Positions 7,933-16,375 of a stretch of 64,000 bases of DNA are shown one piece after another. Where the stretch lies: assembly GCF_000347635.1 (NCBI RefSeq), contig NC_020514.1:1364001-1428000 (forward strand), written 5' to 3'. The DNA comes from Paraglaciecola psychrophila 170 (GTDB lineage Bacteria > Pseudomonadota > Gammaproteobacteria > Enterobacterales > Alteromonadaceae). Numbering within the stretch: the stretch's first letter is position 1; each line of letters starts with the position of its first letter. The notes beneath the pieces are model-generated. The model saw only the letters and a program-made list of their open reading frames with translations. It was not told the DNA's origin and ran no database searches. A program made the translations under genes and the position numbers.

Positions 7933-8958
7933 ATGAAGTTTCTTTTACTGCTGCTAATATTCGCGTCTATCACAACCGTTTTCAGCGTATCATCCCAGCC
8001 TGTCGAAGATAAATTTGATAGATTTGATGCAATTTATCAAGCACAACTTGGCACTACACGTGGCTGCCAAACACCTGACGCGAATATGTTTAAGGTCTGC
8101 TCTGATAGCTTAAAAAATGATGGTAATGCCCCCTATATATTACATCATAATAAAGTCACAGAAAAAGTAGTGGTGTTGTTTCATGGATTAAGTGATTCGC
8201 CATTTTACTTACGCTCTATTGCGCAATCTATACATCAACAAGGTATCAATGTGATTGTTGCCTTAATGCCTGGTCATGGTAAAAACCACGCCGATGAAGA
8301 TATGCAAGACGATAAACTGGCAGATCGCTGGCGGGCGCATGTGTCTGATTTGGTTGAGTATGCAGCGAGTTTAGGCGAACAACGTTATTTAGGTGGCTTT
8401 TCGACGGGCGGTGTTTTAGCCACTGAGTATATTTTACAACATCCTGAGGCTGCTAAAGGTTTAGTATTGTTTTCTGGTGCCTTAGCATTGGACTCAAGCG
8501 TAGAGTCAATTGCCAATATCTGGGGAATACAATGGTTGGCTAAATTGTTAGACGGTGAATATGCAACGCAAGGGCCTAATCCTTACAAGTACCCGAGTGT
8601 GGGGCGTTTTTCAGCATTTAAATTAACTGAAGTTATCTTTTCAGTTCGAGATTTGATTGAGCAAGGTGTAACGCTAAATCTGCCTATTTTTTCTGCTCAT
8701 TCAATGGCAGATATCACTACCCCCATAATCGGTGTCAAAGACCTTATGGCTGCGAATAAAGGACCTAATAGCCTATTTGAAATTTCTTTAGATGTTGATG
8801 TTTGCCATGCTGATGTGGTGATAAACCAAGAACAATTGTCTGATATGCACTATGACGCCTCATTACTTGAAGACATACTGCCTTGTGAAGTGCCTAAAGT
8901 TAATCCTAAACATGCAGATATGTTAGATTTTTTGAGTCAATTTTTGACCACTTATTAG
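7933..8958 (+). CDS. secreted alpha/beta hydrolase (serine hydrolase)
   Basis: A 341-residue protein with a signal peptide (hydrophobic residues 3-19, likely cut near SSQ at 20-22). The alpha/beta hydrolase core shows the oxyanion-hole motif LFHGLSDS (about 82-89), a second MPGHGKN segment, and the nucleophile elbow GFSTGG with Ser157. A late Asp/His pair in the DVCHADVV region may complete the triad. Four cysteines suggest disulfides in the periplasm. The substrate cannot be told from sequence; S33-type peptidase or esterase activity are the main options. It stands alone between the peroxiredoxin gene and the decayed DUF1697 gene. Confidence 0.8.
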   Translation: MKFLLLLLIFASITTVFSVSSQPVEDKFDRFDAIYQAQLGTTRGCQTPDANMFKVCSDSLKNDGNAPYILHHNKVTEKVVVLFHGLSDSPFYLRSIAQSIHQQGINVIVALMPGHGKNHADEDMQDDKLADRWRAHVSDLVEYAASLGEQRYLGGFSTGGVLATEYILQHPEAAKGLVLFSGALALDSSVESIANIWGIQWLAKLLDGEYATQGPNPYKYPSVGRFSAFKLTEVIFSVRDLIEQGVTLNLPIFSAHSMADITTPIIGVKDLMAANKGPNSLFEISLDVDVCHADVVINQEQLSDMHYDASLLEDILPCEVPKVNPKHADMLDFLSQFLTTY

Positions 8959-8968
8959 GGGAGGTACA

Positions 8969-9451
8969 ATGAATAATTGGATTGTTCTACTCAGAGGGAG
9001 CAATGTTAGGGGGAAAAACATTGCTCCGATGCAACAATTAGCAGACATGCTGGTTGGCTTCGATTGTCAGAATGTTTAAACTTATACTTAAAGTGGCAAT
9101 ATTTTATTAGGTCACCAAAAATCACATAGGCAAGTGTTATACAAACAAATAGCCGAGCAGATTCAACAAACATTTGGTTTTAAAGTACATATCCTCCTTT
9201 TGACATTAACTCAATTTGAGCATGCCGATGTAAATAATCCATTTTATGAAGCACAATCTAAAACATTGCATGTGTTTTTTCTTGCTGAAAACACATCGCA
9301 TTCCAATTTTGATACCCTAACTGCGCTTTGCAGCTTTAATAATCAACAGCTGTTTATTCGCCATATTAGGACGATTTTTCACTCTTTGATAGATAACCAT
9401 CAAGTAAAGAAATGGCATTTTATGCAAGTGAAATGGATATGCTACGGTTAA
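8969..9451 (+). pseudogene. DUF1697 family protein, two in-frame stops
   Basis: The frame from the ATG at 8969 reads the DUF1697 signature WIVLLRGSNVRGKNIAPM, continues to GFDCQNV, then TAA-ACT-TAT-ACT-TAA, then SGNILLG and the rest of the domain to 9451 without any frame change. The family consensus here is QNV-K-TY-x-QSGN, so the two TAA codons replace Lys and Gln codons (single-base changes). A good AGGGGAGG ribosome site precedes the start. Function of DUF1697 is unknown. Since TAA ends the other genes of the window, this is decay rather than a recoded gene. Confidence 0.85.
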
Positions 9452-9490
9452 TACGTTAGTTATCTATTTTAATCGATCAGTGAGTTAATT

Positions 9491-10587
9491 ATGTCTAATG
9501 AATACACACTTTATGGCGCACCTATGTTTTGTATACAGGTAAGGCTAGAGCTTATTTAATCTTTAAAGGACTGCCTTACACTGAGGTGTTTTCGTCGCTT
9601 AAAGTCTATAAGAACATCATTGTGCCTAATACTGGTATACGTTTTGTGCCAGTGTGAAAACTCCTGAGGATGAATATTTACAAGATACAGCACAGATTAT
9701 CGATACGCTAGAGCAACATCACCCTCAACGTTCGGTTACCCCCACGACGCCTAAACAGAAGTTGGTTTCTTACTTATTTGAAACCTGGGATGATGAATGG
9801 TTAGTGATACCTGCTATGCATTACCGCTGGAATAAAGACAATTTTCCTTTTATTTATGAAGAGTTTGGTAAGGTTATTGCACCTAATATGCCAGGGTTTA
9901 TTCGTGCATTTATCGGTAAAAAAATCGGTGCGAAGTTTAAGGGATTTGTGCCGATGTTAGGGATTGCTGATAAGAGTATTCCTGCCATAGAGGATTGGTA
10001 TGAAAATCATGTGTTACCATTATTAGATAAACATTTTGCAGAGCATGACTATCTTCTAGGCAGTAAACCTAGTTTAGGTGATTTTGGTTTAATGGGGCCT
10101 TTGTATGCACATTTATACGTGACCCTGCTCACGGTGCCTTAATGAAAAAAGCGGCACCTAATGTTGCTAAATGGGTGAAAGAATGAATCAAACTCAAGAT
10201 GTTGAAGGTGAATTTTTAGCTGACGACGTTATATCCGACACGTTACTTGAGCTAATAACACGTATGTTTAAAGAACAATGGCCGGTATTGACAAGCACTG
10301 TGAAGAGTTTAGATACATGGGTTGAGCAAAATCCAAAAAAATCAGAAATCCCCAGAACTATTGGTAAACATGATTTTACAATTGGTGACATCACAGAACA
10401 GCGCGCCATTGGCACGTTTCATCAATGGAAAGTGCAACGAATAGTAGACTGTTACCAGCAATTCGATGAGCAACAAAAATGCTTAGTGGATACCTTTCTA
10501 GAATCGGTTGATGGTCTAGATAGTATGCAGATACATATTAAAAATAGATTAAGTCGAGTTAACAACAAATTAGTCACTCTCAATTAA
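9491..10587 (+). pseudogene. glutathione S-transferase family protein, several frameshifts
   Basis: Joining three frames gives one continuous GST-like protein of about 365 residues. The N-terminal thioredoxin-fold part begins YTLYGAPM, shifts near 9521, continues GKARAYLIFKGLPYTEVFSS, shifts near 9652 into KTPEDEYLQDTAQIIDTLE, and runs through the helical domain with LLGSKPSLGDFGLMGPLYAHLY. A shift near 10119 leads to RDPAHGALMKKAAPNVAKW, and a last one near 10174 leads into an open C-terminal part (ERMNQTQD to the stop at 10587). All four shifts fit loss of one base. The 138-codon C-terminal part is itself open from 10171 or 10183 and may be annotated as a separate hypothetical gene. Membership of the C-terminal part is inferred from recalled long GST relatives with an HQWKVQR-like motif. 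Confidence 0.72.
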
Positions 10588-10656
10588 AAGTAATTCTCAA
10601 TTAAAAGTAACTCTCAATTAAAAGTAACTCTCAGCTAAAAGTCACTCTCAGTTAAA
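10572..10656. repeat. 17-bp tandem repeat, five units, overlapping a stop codon
   Basis: Five units of the form AGTMAYTCTCARYTAAA at 10572, 10589, 10606, 10623 and 10640. The first unit contains the last codons and TAA stop of the preceding reading frame, so the repeat seems to have grown by copying the 3' end of the gene. Confidence 0.9.
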
Positions 10657-10685
10657 TTTAGATAGACCACTTATTAGGAAAATAT

Positions 10686-11117
10686 ATGCATATAGTTTGT
10701 TCTCTTTGCCTCGCAATAAATCGTATACCAGAGAGTAAAAGTCATACACAGGCCAAGTGTGGTAAGTGTCAGCAAGCCGCCTATTCTTCGAGTCCAGTGG
10801 AGTTATCGGATTTTTCATTTTATCGTTATATTGAAAAAAACGACTTACCAGTGATTGTCGATTTTTGGGCAAGTTGGTGTGGCCCATGTCAAGCTATGGC
10901 GCCTGTGTTTAGTAAAGTTGCCAAACAATCTGAAAGTTTGTTATTTGCTAAAGTGAACACTGAAAAAGCGCAGAAAGTGTCAACTGACGCCACTATTCGC
11001 AGTATTCCTACATTAGTCTTTTTTTACCATGGTAAAGAAATCGACAGAATTTCGGGTGGATTAAGTGAGTCACAGCTGAAAAACTGGATAGTGCAATGTT
11101 TGCAGAAAATAGAGTAG
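10686..11117 (+). CDS. trxC: thioredoxin 2
   Basis: A 143-residue thioredoxin with the extra N-terminal zinc site that marks Trx2: Cys5-x2-Cys8 and Cys25-x2-Cys28. The redox motif WCGPC gives Cys65 and Cys68, and the cis-proline follows in IRSIPTLVFF. It reduces protein disulfides in the cytosol and in E. coli is part of the OxyR response. The zinc site acts as a redox switch in known members. Start at 10686 follows TAGGAAAA. The 3' end overlaps a 26-bp tandem duplication. Confidence 0.95.
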   Translation: MHIVCSLCLAINRIPESKSHTQAKCGKCQQAAYSSSPVELSDFSFYRYIEKNDLPVIVDFWASWCGPCQAMAPVFSKVAKQSESLLFAKVNTEKAQKVSTDATIRSIPTLVFFYHGKEIDRISGGLSESQLKNWIVQCLQKIE

Positions 11118-11163
11118 TGCAATGTTTGCAGAAAATAGAGTAGTGAGTGTCTGCAAAAAAGAG
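11089..11163. repeat. 26-bp tandem repeat across the trxC stop
   Basis: A unit of 26 bp starting TAGTGCAATG and ending AAAATAGAG occurs exactly at 11089-11114 and 11115-11140, then a degraded third copy follows to about 11163. The trxC stop codon sits at the first junction, so the duplication does not lengthen the protein. Confidence 0.88.
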
Positions 11164-11307
11164 CTAAGTTTGCGAAACTACAAAATATTCCTCCAAAAGT
11201 GCCTCCTATTTGAGTTTTATTACGTATCTACGTCTTTACTCATTTTGTAAAATCACAAGTGAGCCTTTCAGAAAGCAGTAAGCCTTTCAAAAAACATAAG
11301 GAACTCC

Positions 11308-12693
11308 ATGAGTAAATCTTCTCGTGATTTAACTTTAGGGTCACTGTGGACAGCTATTGCTGCACTGACCTTACCCATGACAATTGGTATTATGGCGACT
11401 ATGTCTGTGTCGATTGTCGATACCTACTTTGTAGGTAAACTCGGTACCAACGAACTAGCTGCGTTGTCATTTACCTTCCCAATCACTATCACTATCGCAA
11501 GCTTAGCTATTGGTTTAGGAGCGGGTGCGGCGGCAGTTGTTTCACAAGCGATTGGCGCAAAAAATGAAAAAGAAGCAAAACGTCTATCTACCGATAGTTT
11601 AATTGTTGCGACTTTAATTGTAGTGATTATTTCAATCATTGGGCTGCTGACGATCAAACCTTTGTTTATGCTCTTAGGGGCGCAAGGAGAAGTGCTTTCG
11701 ATGATTGAACGTTATATGTGGATTTGGTACATCTCTATGCCGTTTTTGGTCATCCCTATGGTTGCCAATGCGATTATTCGGGCAGTGGGTGATGCAGTAT
11801 GGCCAAGTATTATCATGATCGGTACTGCTGTTATCAATATAATCGCGACGCCTATTTTAGTCTTTGGCTGGGGGCCCATTCCCGCTTTTAATATAGAAGG
11901 TGCAGCATACGGCACATTTGTCGCAAGAGTCTTTACTTTTTTATTGGCTTTATACGTTGCCTATTACCGCGAAAAAATGATTGTTTTACTGGTGCCTGCG
12001 TTATCTGAATTTGTTCAATCTTGTAAAAAAGTATTAAAAGTGGGAATACCAGCAGGTGTTGGTAGTGCGGTTAATCCTTTTGGCGTGACTATTGTTACCA
12101 GTATAATTGCGACTTTTGGTGCTGAGACGGTAGCTGCTTTTGGCGTAGCCACGCGAATTGAGACTTTTGCTTGTATCCCTATGTTTGCGTTGTCTGCTTC
12201 TATCGCGCCCATAGTTGGTCAAAATTGGGGCGCGAATAAAAAGAGCCGAGTACTGCAAGCTGTTAAGTATTGTTACCTTATGTGCTGCGTTTGGTCAGTC
12301 TTTATCTTAACGTTATTGTATTTTGCGGCGGAGCCAATCAGCCGAGTATTATCCTCTGATGCGGGTATTGCGAAAGAGTCTTCTAGCTATCTGGGTATTG
12401 CCACCATTGGACTTTGGGGATATGGAATTGTGATTGTCTCAGCAGCGGCGTTTAATGCCCTGGGCCGACCGTTAAGCTCATTGGGTTATTACTTATTTAG
12501 AACGGCATTATTGTATGTGCCTCTGGGTGTCATCGCGGGCATATATTTCGATATAAAAGCGGTTTATTACGCCATTGCTGCTGCCAATGTCATATCAGGC
12601 TTGGTTATTGGTTGGTATACATTATGCTGGCTTAAAAAGGCAGATAGTTGCGACAGCCAACTAAATCAATTAGAGACAGATATCAGTCAGTAA
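11308..12693 (+). CDS. MATE family efflux transporter
   Basis: A 461-residue inner-membrane protein with twelve hydrophobic segments in two bundles, typical of MATE (NorM/DinF-type) exporters that use a sodium or proton gradient to pump organic cations or drugs. Family features include the opening LWTAIAALTLPMTIGIMATM, VDTYFVGKLGTNELAALSF after helix 1, and the matching second-half pattern GAETVAAFGVATRIETF. Start has TAAGGA at 10 bp. It follows small direct repeats near 11263-11300 and is followed by a hairpin shared with the convergent ridA-like gene. Confidence 0.92.
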   Translation: MSKSSRDLTLGSLWTAIAALTLPMTIGIMATMSVSIVDTYFVGKLGTNELAALSFTFPITITIASLAIGLGAGAAAVVSQAIGAKNEKEAKRLSTDSLIVATLIVVIISIIGLLTIKPLFMLLGAQGEVLSMIERYMWIWYISMPFLVIPMVANAIIRAVGDAVWPSIIMIGTAVINIIATPILVFGWGPIPAFNIEGAAYGTFVARVFTFLLALYVAYYREKMIVLLVPALSEFVQSCKKVLKVGIPAGVGSAVNPFGVTIVTSIIATFGAETVAAFGVATRIETFACIPMFALSASIAPIVGQNWGANKKSRVLQAVKYCYLMCCVWSVFILTLLYFAAEPISRVLSSDAGIAKESSSYLGIATIGLWGYGIVIVSAAAFNALGRPLSSLGYYLFRTALLYVPLGVIAGIYFDIKAVYYAIAAANVISGLVIGWYTLCWLKKADSCDSQLNQLETDISQ

Positions 12694-12732
12694 CATTTGA
12701 ATGAACAAACTATATAAGCTCCTAAATGATAG

Positions 12733-12762
12733 CTCCCATTCAAATAATAATGTGAATGGGAG
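12733..12762. terminator. hairpin between convergent genes
   Basis: CTCCCATTCA and TGAATGGGAG form a perfect 10-bp stem with a 10-bp AT-rich loop, between the MATE gene (+) and the ridA-like gene (-). There is no clear T-run, so it may act as a weak bidirectional terminator or RNA-stabilising hairpin. Confidence 0.5.
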
Positions 12763-12807
12763 TATTAAATAACAAAGGTGAGGGACTTTATGGGGTATTG
12801 TTGTTGA

Positions 12808-13161
12808 CTACTTCTGCGCCGCAACTACCGATATTTCGACTAATAATTCAGGTCTAGCCATTGACGCCTGAACACAAGTTCTAGCAGGTGCGTGTCCCTC
12901 TGGTATCCAACTATCCCACACCGTATTCATGGCCTGAAAGTCTTGCATATCTTTGATGTAAATTGTGGCTGATAATAGATGTTGTCTATCGCTGCCGGCG
13001 TCTAATAATAATTGGTCTACTTTATCGAGCATAGTTTGAGTTTGGTGTTCAATATTTTGGGTGGCGTCGGCACAGACTTGCCCACAAAGGTAGATAATGC
13101 CTTGGTGGATAACAATCCGGCTCATGCGCTGTTTGGTTTCTTTACGTTGAATAAGGAGCAT
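12808..13161 (-). CDS. RidA family protein (YoaB-like)
   Basis: A 117-residue trimeric Rid family protein. Members hydrolyse reactive enamine/imine intermediates released by PLP enzymes; the key Arg appears in APARTCVQA, and GQV and LVEIS motifs match the fold. The sequence is closer to the YoaB/RutC-like branch than to RidA itself, so the exact substrate is unsure. The start at 13161 lacks a strong ribosome site; an internal Met at codon 13 is an alternative. It is convergent with the MATE gene and sits after a terminator for the iorB gene. Confidence 0.85.
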   Translation of the reverse strand: MLLIQRKETKQRMSRIVIHQGIIYLCGQVCADATQNIEHQTQTMLDKVDQLLLDAGSDRQHLLSATIYIKDMQDFQAMNTVWDSWIPEGHAPARTCVQASMARPELLVEISVVAAQK

Positions 13162-13251
13162 TTTTTTTCGCTTAATACGTTGTATTATTGATATCGTGAT
13201 CTTAACAAACTTGAGATTAACGATAGGTTTTATATAGCATCGGTATCAAAA

Positions 13252-13265
13252 ACGACACATGTCGT
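13252..13265. promoter_or_regulatory. operator-like palindrome upstream of ridA-like gene
   Basis: ACGACA-CA-TGTCGT, perfect 6-bp arms, about 90 bp before the ridA-like start. Size and symmetry fit a small dimeric repressor, but no regulator gene lies next to it. Confidence 0.35.
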
Positions 13266-13272
13266 CACTTAT

Positions 13273-13310
13273 AAAAAAGCGCCATTACTTATGGCAAGAA
13301 ATGGCGCTTC
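13273..13310 (-). terminator. rho-independent terminator of the iorAB operon
   Basis: Read on the minus strand, AAGCGCCATT pairs with AATGGCGCTT around a 13-base loop and is followed by a short T-run. It lies 31 bp beyond the iorB stop codon. Confidence 0.75.
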
Positions 13311-13340
13311 AAAACTCAGTACTTAGCCGAGACGTGTAAC

Positions 13341-15620
13341 TTAAATTAAGGCTTTTACGGCCTTAGGTGTAATAGGTAAGTCGCGCACTCTTGCGCCAAC
13401 AGCATTAAATATTGCATTACCGATAGCAGGGGCAACCGCAATTAAACCTGGCTCACCTAATCCGGTTGGGAATTCAGTATTTTGTACAAAACTGATATCC
13501 AATTCTGGAACATCTGCCATGCGTAGTGGCGTATAGGTATTTAAATTTGTGTCAGCAACTTGTCCATCTTTAATGGCTGTTCCTTCGTGTAATGCAAGGC
13601 TTAGTCCCCAAAGCATTGCGCCTTCTGTTTGGGCTAGTGCGCCATCAGGATGAACCACGGTGCCACAGTCCATTACATTAGTAAGCTTTAATACCTTTAC
13701 GTTGCCAGTGGCGGGATCAACTCTAACATGTGCGACACAAGCACTCCATGTGGGCATCGCACGCTCTTGTCCTGCGGCAATTGCCACGCCCATGCCTTCA
13801 TTTTCAGGTAAGGTTTTACCCCAACCAGATTTCATTTTTGTTTCATTTAACACATGAGCCAGACGTTTTGCTCCACCTACGGCCTCGGGTGCTTTACTTG
13901 CATTTCTACCCTTAGCGTCGAGCAGTTGCATTCTGAAATCAATAGGATCCATATTTTGTGCATGAGCGATTTCATCCATAAACGATTCTACTCCCCATCC
14001 AATCCAACCCGGTCCAACAGCACGTAGATAACCTGGTACAAAGGTCTTCTGCGCAAGTGGGTTGTTGATGGCTCGTACTCTATGGTTGTTCAGGCTGTAC
14101 CAATGGTCGGCACCGCTAATCGAAAAGGCATCGACCTTGGTTTTTTTGTCTACGCTGTCTGGCATAAAACCAGGCGCCATAGTCAAGGATGGCCAACCCG
14201 CTGCAGCGGCATGATCAATACCTTGTAACGCATCTTCGTTATCCCAGTAGGCAGCAAAATGTTGTACTGAAGGTGAGCGGATACAGTCAAAGCGCGAGTC
14301 GTCTTCTCGGGTAAATACCAGTTTGACTGGTTTGCCTATGGCTTTAGCAGTCACTGCTGCAGGGATCATGTAATCACCGGCTAAACGCCTACCAAAACCA
14401 CCACCTAAGTAATATTGATGAATAATAACTTTGTCATCGGTGAGTCCCACAGATTTGGCTACAACGGGTAAAAATAATGATTGCCATTGGTTGCCCGTAT
14501 GTACATGACAAATTCCGTCTTTGAACTCAACGGCTGCATTGACTGGCTCTAAAGCAAAGTGCAGCGCAGAAGCTGTCCTGTAAGTGCCATCGATAGACTT
14601 TTTAGCTTCTGCAGCTGTTTTATCGATATCACCGAGGTCAACAAAAAGCCCACCTGAGGATTTATCAGCAACCAGCCTTTCACCTTCGTCAATTAAATCT
14701 TGCTCACTGACATTGGCTGTTTCACCCGCCTGATATTCGACTTCAATGGCTTTTGCAGCACTAATTGCACCATAGTAAGTATCTGCTAGAACAGATACCC
14801 ACCCTTGCAGAATATTGCTGGGGTCCTGTAAAATTTCGTAGCCTAAGTAACCTTTAACATCAGTCGCTTTGCTATCGTTTACTTTAAGCACCTTCGAACC
14901 ATAACGCGTTGGCGGTATTAACGGACGTGCGTACACCATGCCCTCAAGTTCAACGTCAATGCCGTATTTCGCTGTTCCTGTGGATTTTGCAGGTATATCT
15001 AAAGCCTTACTAGGCTTCGCAATCAGCTGTCTTGTTTTCGGATCTTTAGGTGTAAACTTGGCAAGTTCTTCGGGACTAAATGTTTTATCTATTTTGCCTT
15101 TACTGACAATGTCGGCGAAGCTAATTGACTTGTCACCGCATATCACTTGGCTATTTTGTGTTTCACAGTCAGTTGCTTGAACGCCCAGTAATGTTGCTGC
15201 GGCTTCAATTAAAGCTGTTCGCCCCGCAGCTCCTGCTTGAGACATGGGCAAGTATGATTGGAAAACAGACCATGAACCTCCCGTCACCATATAACCCCAT
15301 TTGGGATCGGTATCTACATGTTTAATTGTGACCTTATTCCAGTCGGCGCCTAACTCGTCTGCAACAATACGGGCGATTGCAGTACCTACGTGTTGCCCCA
15401 TTTCGGCTCGTGAAATGTTGACCAAAATTGAACCTGTTTGATCAATTTCAAACCAAACGGTTGGATTAAAGCGTTTTTCAATTATAGCAGTAGCAGCAGA
15501 TTCTGAGGAACACGAAGTCAATACCGGCGCAAAGGCCATGACTAAGCCTGTGCCAACGGTACCAATAAGAAACTGACGGCGACTTTGTTCAATTGTTTCG
15601 GTTTTATTGAGGCGGCTCAT
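13341..15620 (-). CDS. molybdopterin-dependent oxidoreductase large subunit (isoquinoline 1-oxidoreductase beta type)
   Basis: A 759-residue xanthine-oxidase family large subunit that binds the molybdenum-molybdopterin cytosine dinucleotide cofactor. The N-terminus has a twin-arginine signal (SRRQFLIG) followed by a hydrophobic stretch and a cysteine (TSCSS), so the complex works at or outside the inner membrane. Cofactor motifs include YLGGGFGRRLAGDY, and the C-terminus holds the GEPGLIAVAPAIGNAIF motif with the usual catalytic Glu. The physiological substrate, an N-heterocycle or aldehyde, cannot be told. The start is preceded by a perfect AGGAGG and abuts the stop of the small subunit gene. 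No FAD subunit gene is present, as usual for this IorAB branch. Confidence 0.88.
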   Translation of the reverse strand: MSRLNKTETIEQSRRQFLIGTVGTGLVMAFAPVLTSCSSESAATAIIEKRFNPTVWFEIDQTGSILVNISRAEMGQHVGTAIARIVADELGADWNKVTIKHVDTDPKWGYMVTGGSWSVFQSYLPMSQAGAAGRTALIEAAATLLGVQATDCETQNSQVICGDKSISFADIVSKGKIDKTFSPEELAKFTPKDPKTRQLIAKPSKALDIPAKSTGTAKYGIDVELEGMVYARPLIPPTRYGSKVLKVNDSKATDVKGYLGYEILQDPSNILQGWVSVLADTYYGAISAAKAIEVEYQAGETANVSEQDLIDEGERLVADKSSGGLFVDLGDIDKTAAEAKKSIDGTYRTASALHFALEPVNAAVEFKDGICHVHTGNQWQSLFLPVVAKSVGLTDDKVIIHQYYLGGGFGRRLAGDYMIPAAVTAKAIGKPVKLVFTREDDSRFDCIRSPSVQHFAAYWDNEDALQGIDHAAAAGWPSLTMAPGFMPDSVDKKTKVDAFSISGADHWYSLNNHRVRAINNPLAQKTFVPGYLRAVGPGWIGWGVESFMDEIAHAQNMDPIDFRMQLLDAKGRNASKAPEAVGGAKRLAHVLNETKMKSGWGKTLPENEGMGVAIAAGQERAMPTWSACVAHVRVDPATGNVKVLKLTNVMDCGTVVHPDGALAQTEGAMLWGLSLALHEGTAIKDGQVADTNLNTYTPLRMADVPELDISFVQNTEFPTGLGEPGLIAVAPAIGNAIFNAVGARVRDLPITPKAVKALI

Positions 15621-16139
15621 TTACACAACCTCCTGTTCATTGCTGTTTTCTAGAATGCTTTCTCTTTTGGGGTCATAAATTTCTACTACACTGGCACTTG
15701 CTGAAGATACCTGTTTGATGGCGTCTTTAATGCGTTTATAGGACATGCAGCGACAAAGGTTTCCGGTCATATGATTAACAATTTCTTCGTCTGAGGGATT
15801 TGCATTAGTGGCTAATAATGCAGAGGCTTGCATGATTTGACCTGATTGGCAGTAACCACATTGAGGTACCTGATTATCAACCCAGGCCTGTTGTAAAGGA
15901 TGTTTGTTTTCGAGTCCTTCAATGGTGAGTATTTCGCTACCGTTAAGTGCGGCAATGGGCAATGAGCAAGACCTAACCGGACCACCATTTAAATGCACAG
16001 TACAGGCACCACACATCGCAATACCACAACCAAACTTGGTGCCTTTAAGCCCAAATTCGTCTCGAATGACCCACAGTAATGGTGTGTCTGAAGGTGCGTC
16101 CGTGCTAATTTTGTTACCGTTAAGTGTAAATGTAATCAT
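15621..16139 (-). CDS. 2Fe-2S subunit of the molybdenum oxidoreductase (isoquinoline 1-oxidoreductase alpha type)
   Basis: A 172-residue small subunit with two iron-sulfur domains: the plant-ferredoxin-like cluster CGIAMCGACTVHLNG and the four-helix domain cluster with QCGYCQSGQ and LCRCMSYKRI. It carries electrons from the molybdenum centre to an external acceptor. The ATG at 16139 has GGCGG 4 bp upstream and gives the normal N-terminus ITFTLNG; a longer frame to 16199 is not needed. It is the first gene of the operon and diverges from an SDR gene. Confidence 0.9.
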   Translation of the reverse strand: MITFTLNGNKISTDAPSDTPLLWVIRDEFGLKGTKFGCGIAMCGACTVHLNGGPVRSCSLPIAALNGSEILTIEGLENKHPLQQAWVDNQVPQCGYCQSGQIMQASALLATNANPSDEEIVNHMTGNLCRCMSYKRIKDAIKQVSSASASVVEIYDPKRESILENSNEQEVV

Positions 16140-16245
16140 AGTTCCGCCCATTGAACGACTCAGCAATGTGCCTCGTCTTGGTTGTTGACATTGTAGCAAG
16201 AAAACATCAGGTTGATACTCATGCTCTTAAATATCTGACCAAAAT

Positions 16246-16258
16246 ACACATTTTGTGT
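16246..16258. promoter_or_regulatory. small palindrome in divergent iorA/SDR promoter region
   Basis: ACACA-TTT-TGTGT lies in the 236-bp gap between the divergent iorA-like and SDR genes. It is a plausible operator for either side, but short enough to occur by chance in AT-rich DNA. Confidence 0.25.
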
Positions 16259-16375
16259 CTTACGTTTGATTATTAGTTATTCATTACATTGATAGGTCAA
16301 CATGTATAAAAGCTATTTTTTGTTTTCTGTTTGAGTTGATAGTCTTGTGACAAGTAAGAAATAGAGAGTGAATTA

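Noticed and set aside
8969..9451. Recoded stop codons in the DUF1697 gene
   Set aside because: TAA is the normal stop of many intact genes here, and no element for read-through is visible; nonsense mutation is simpler.
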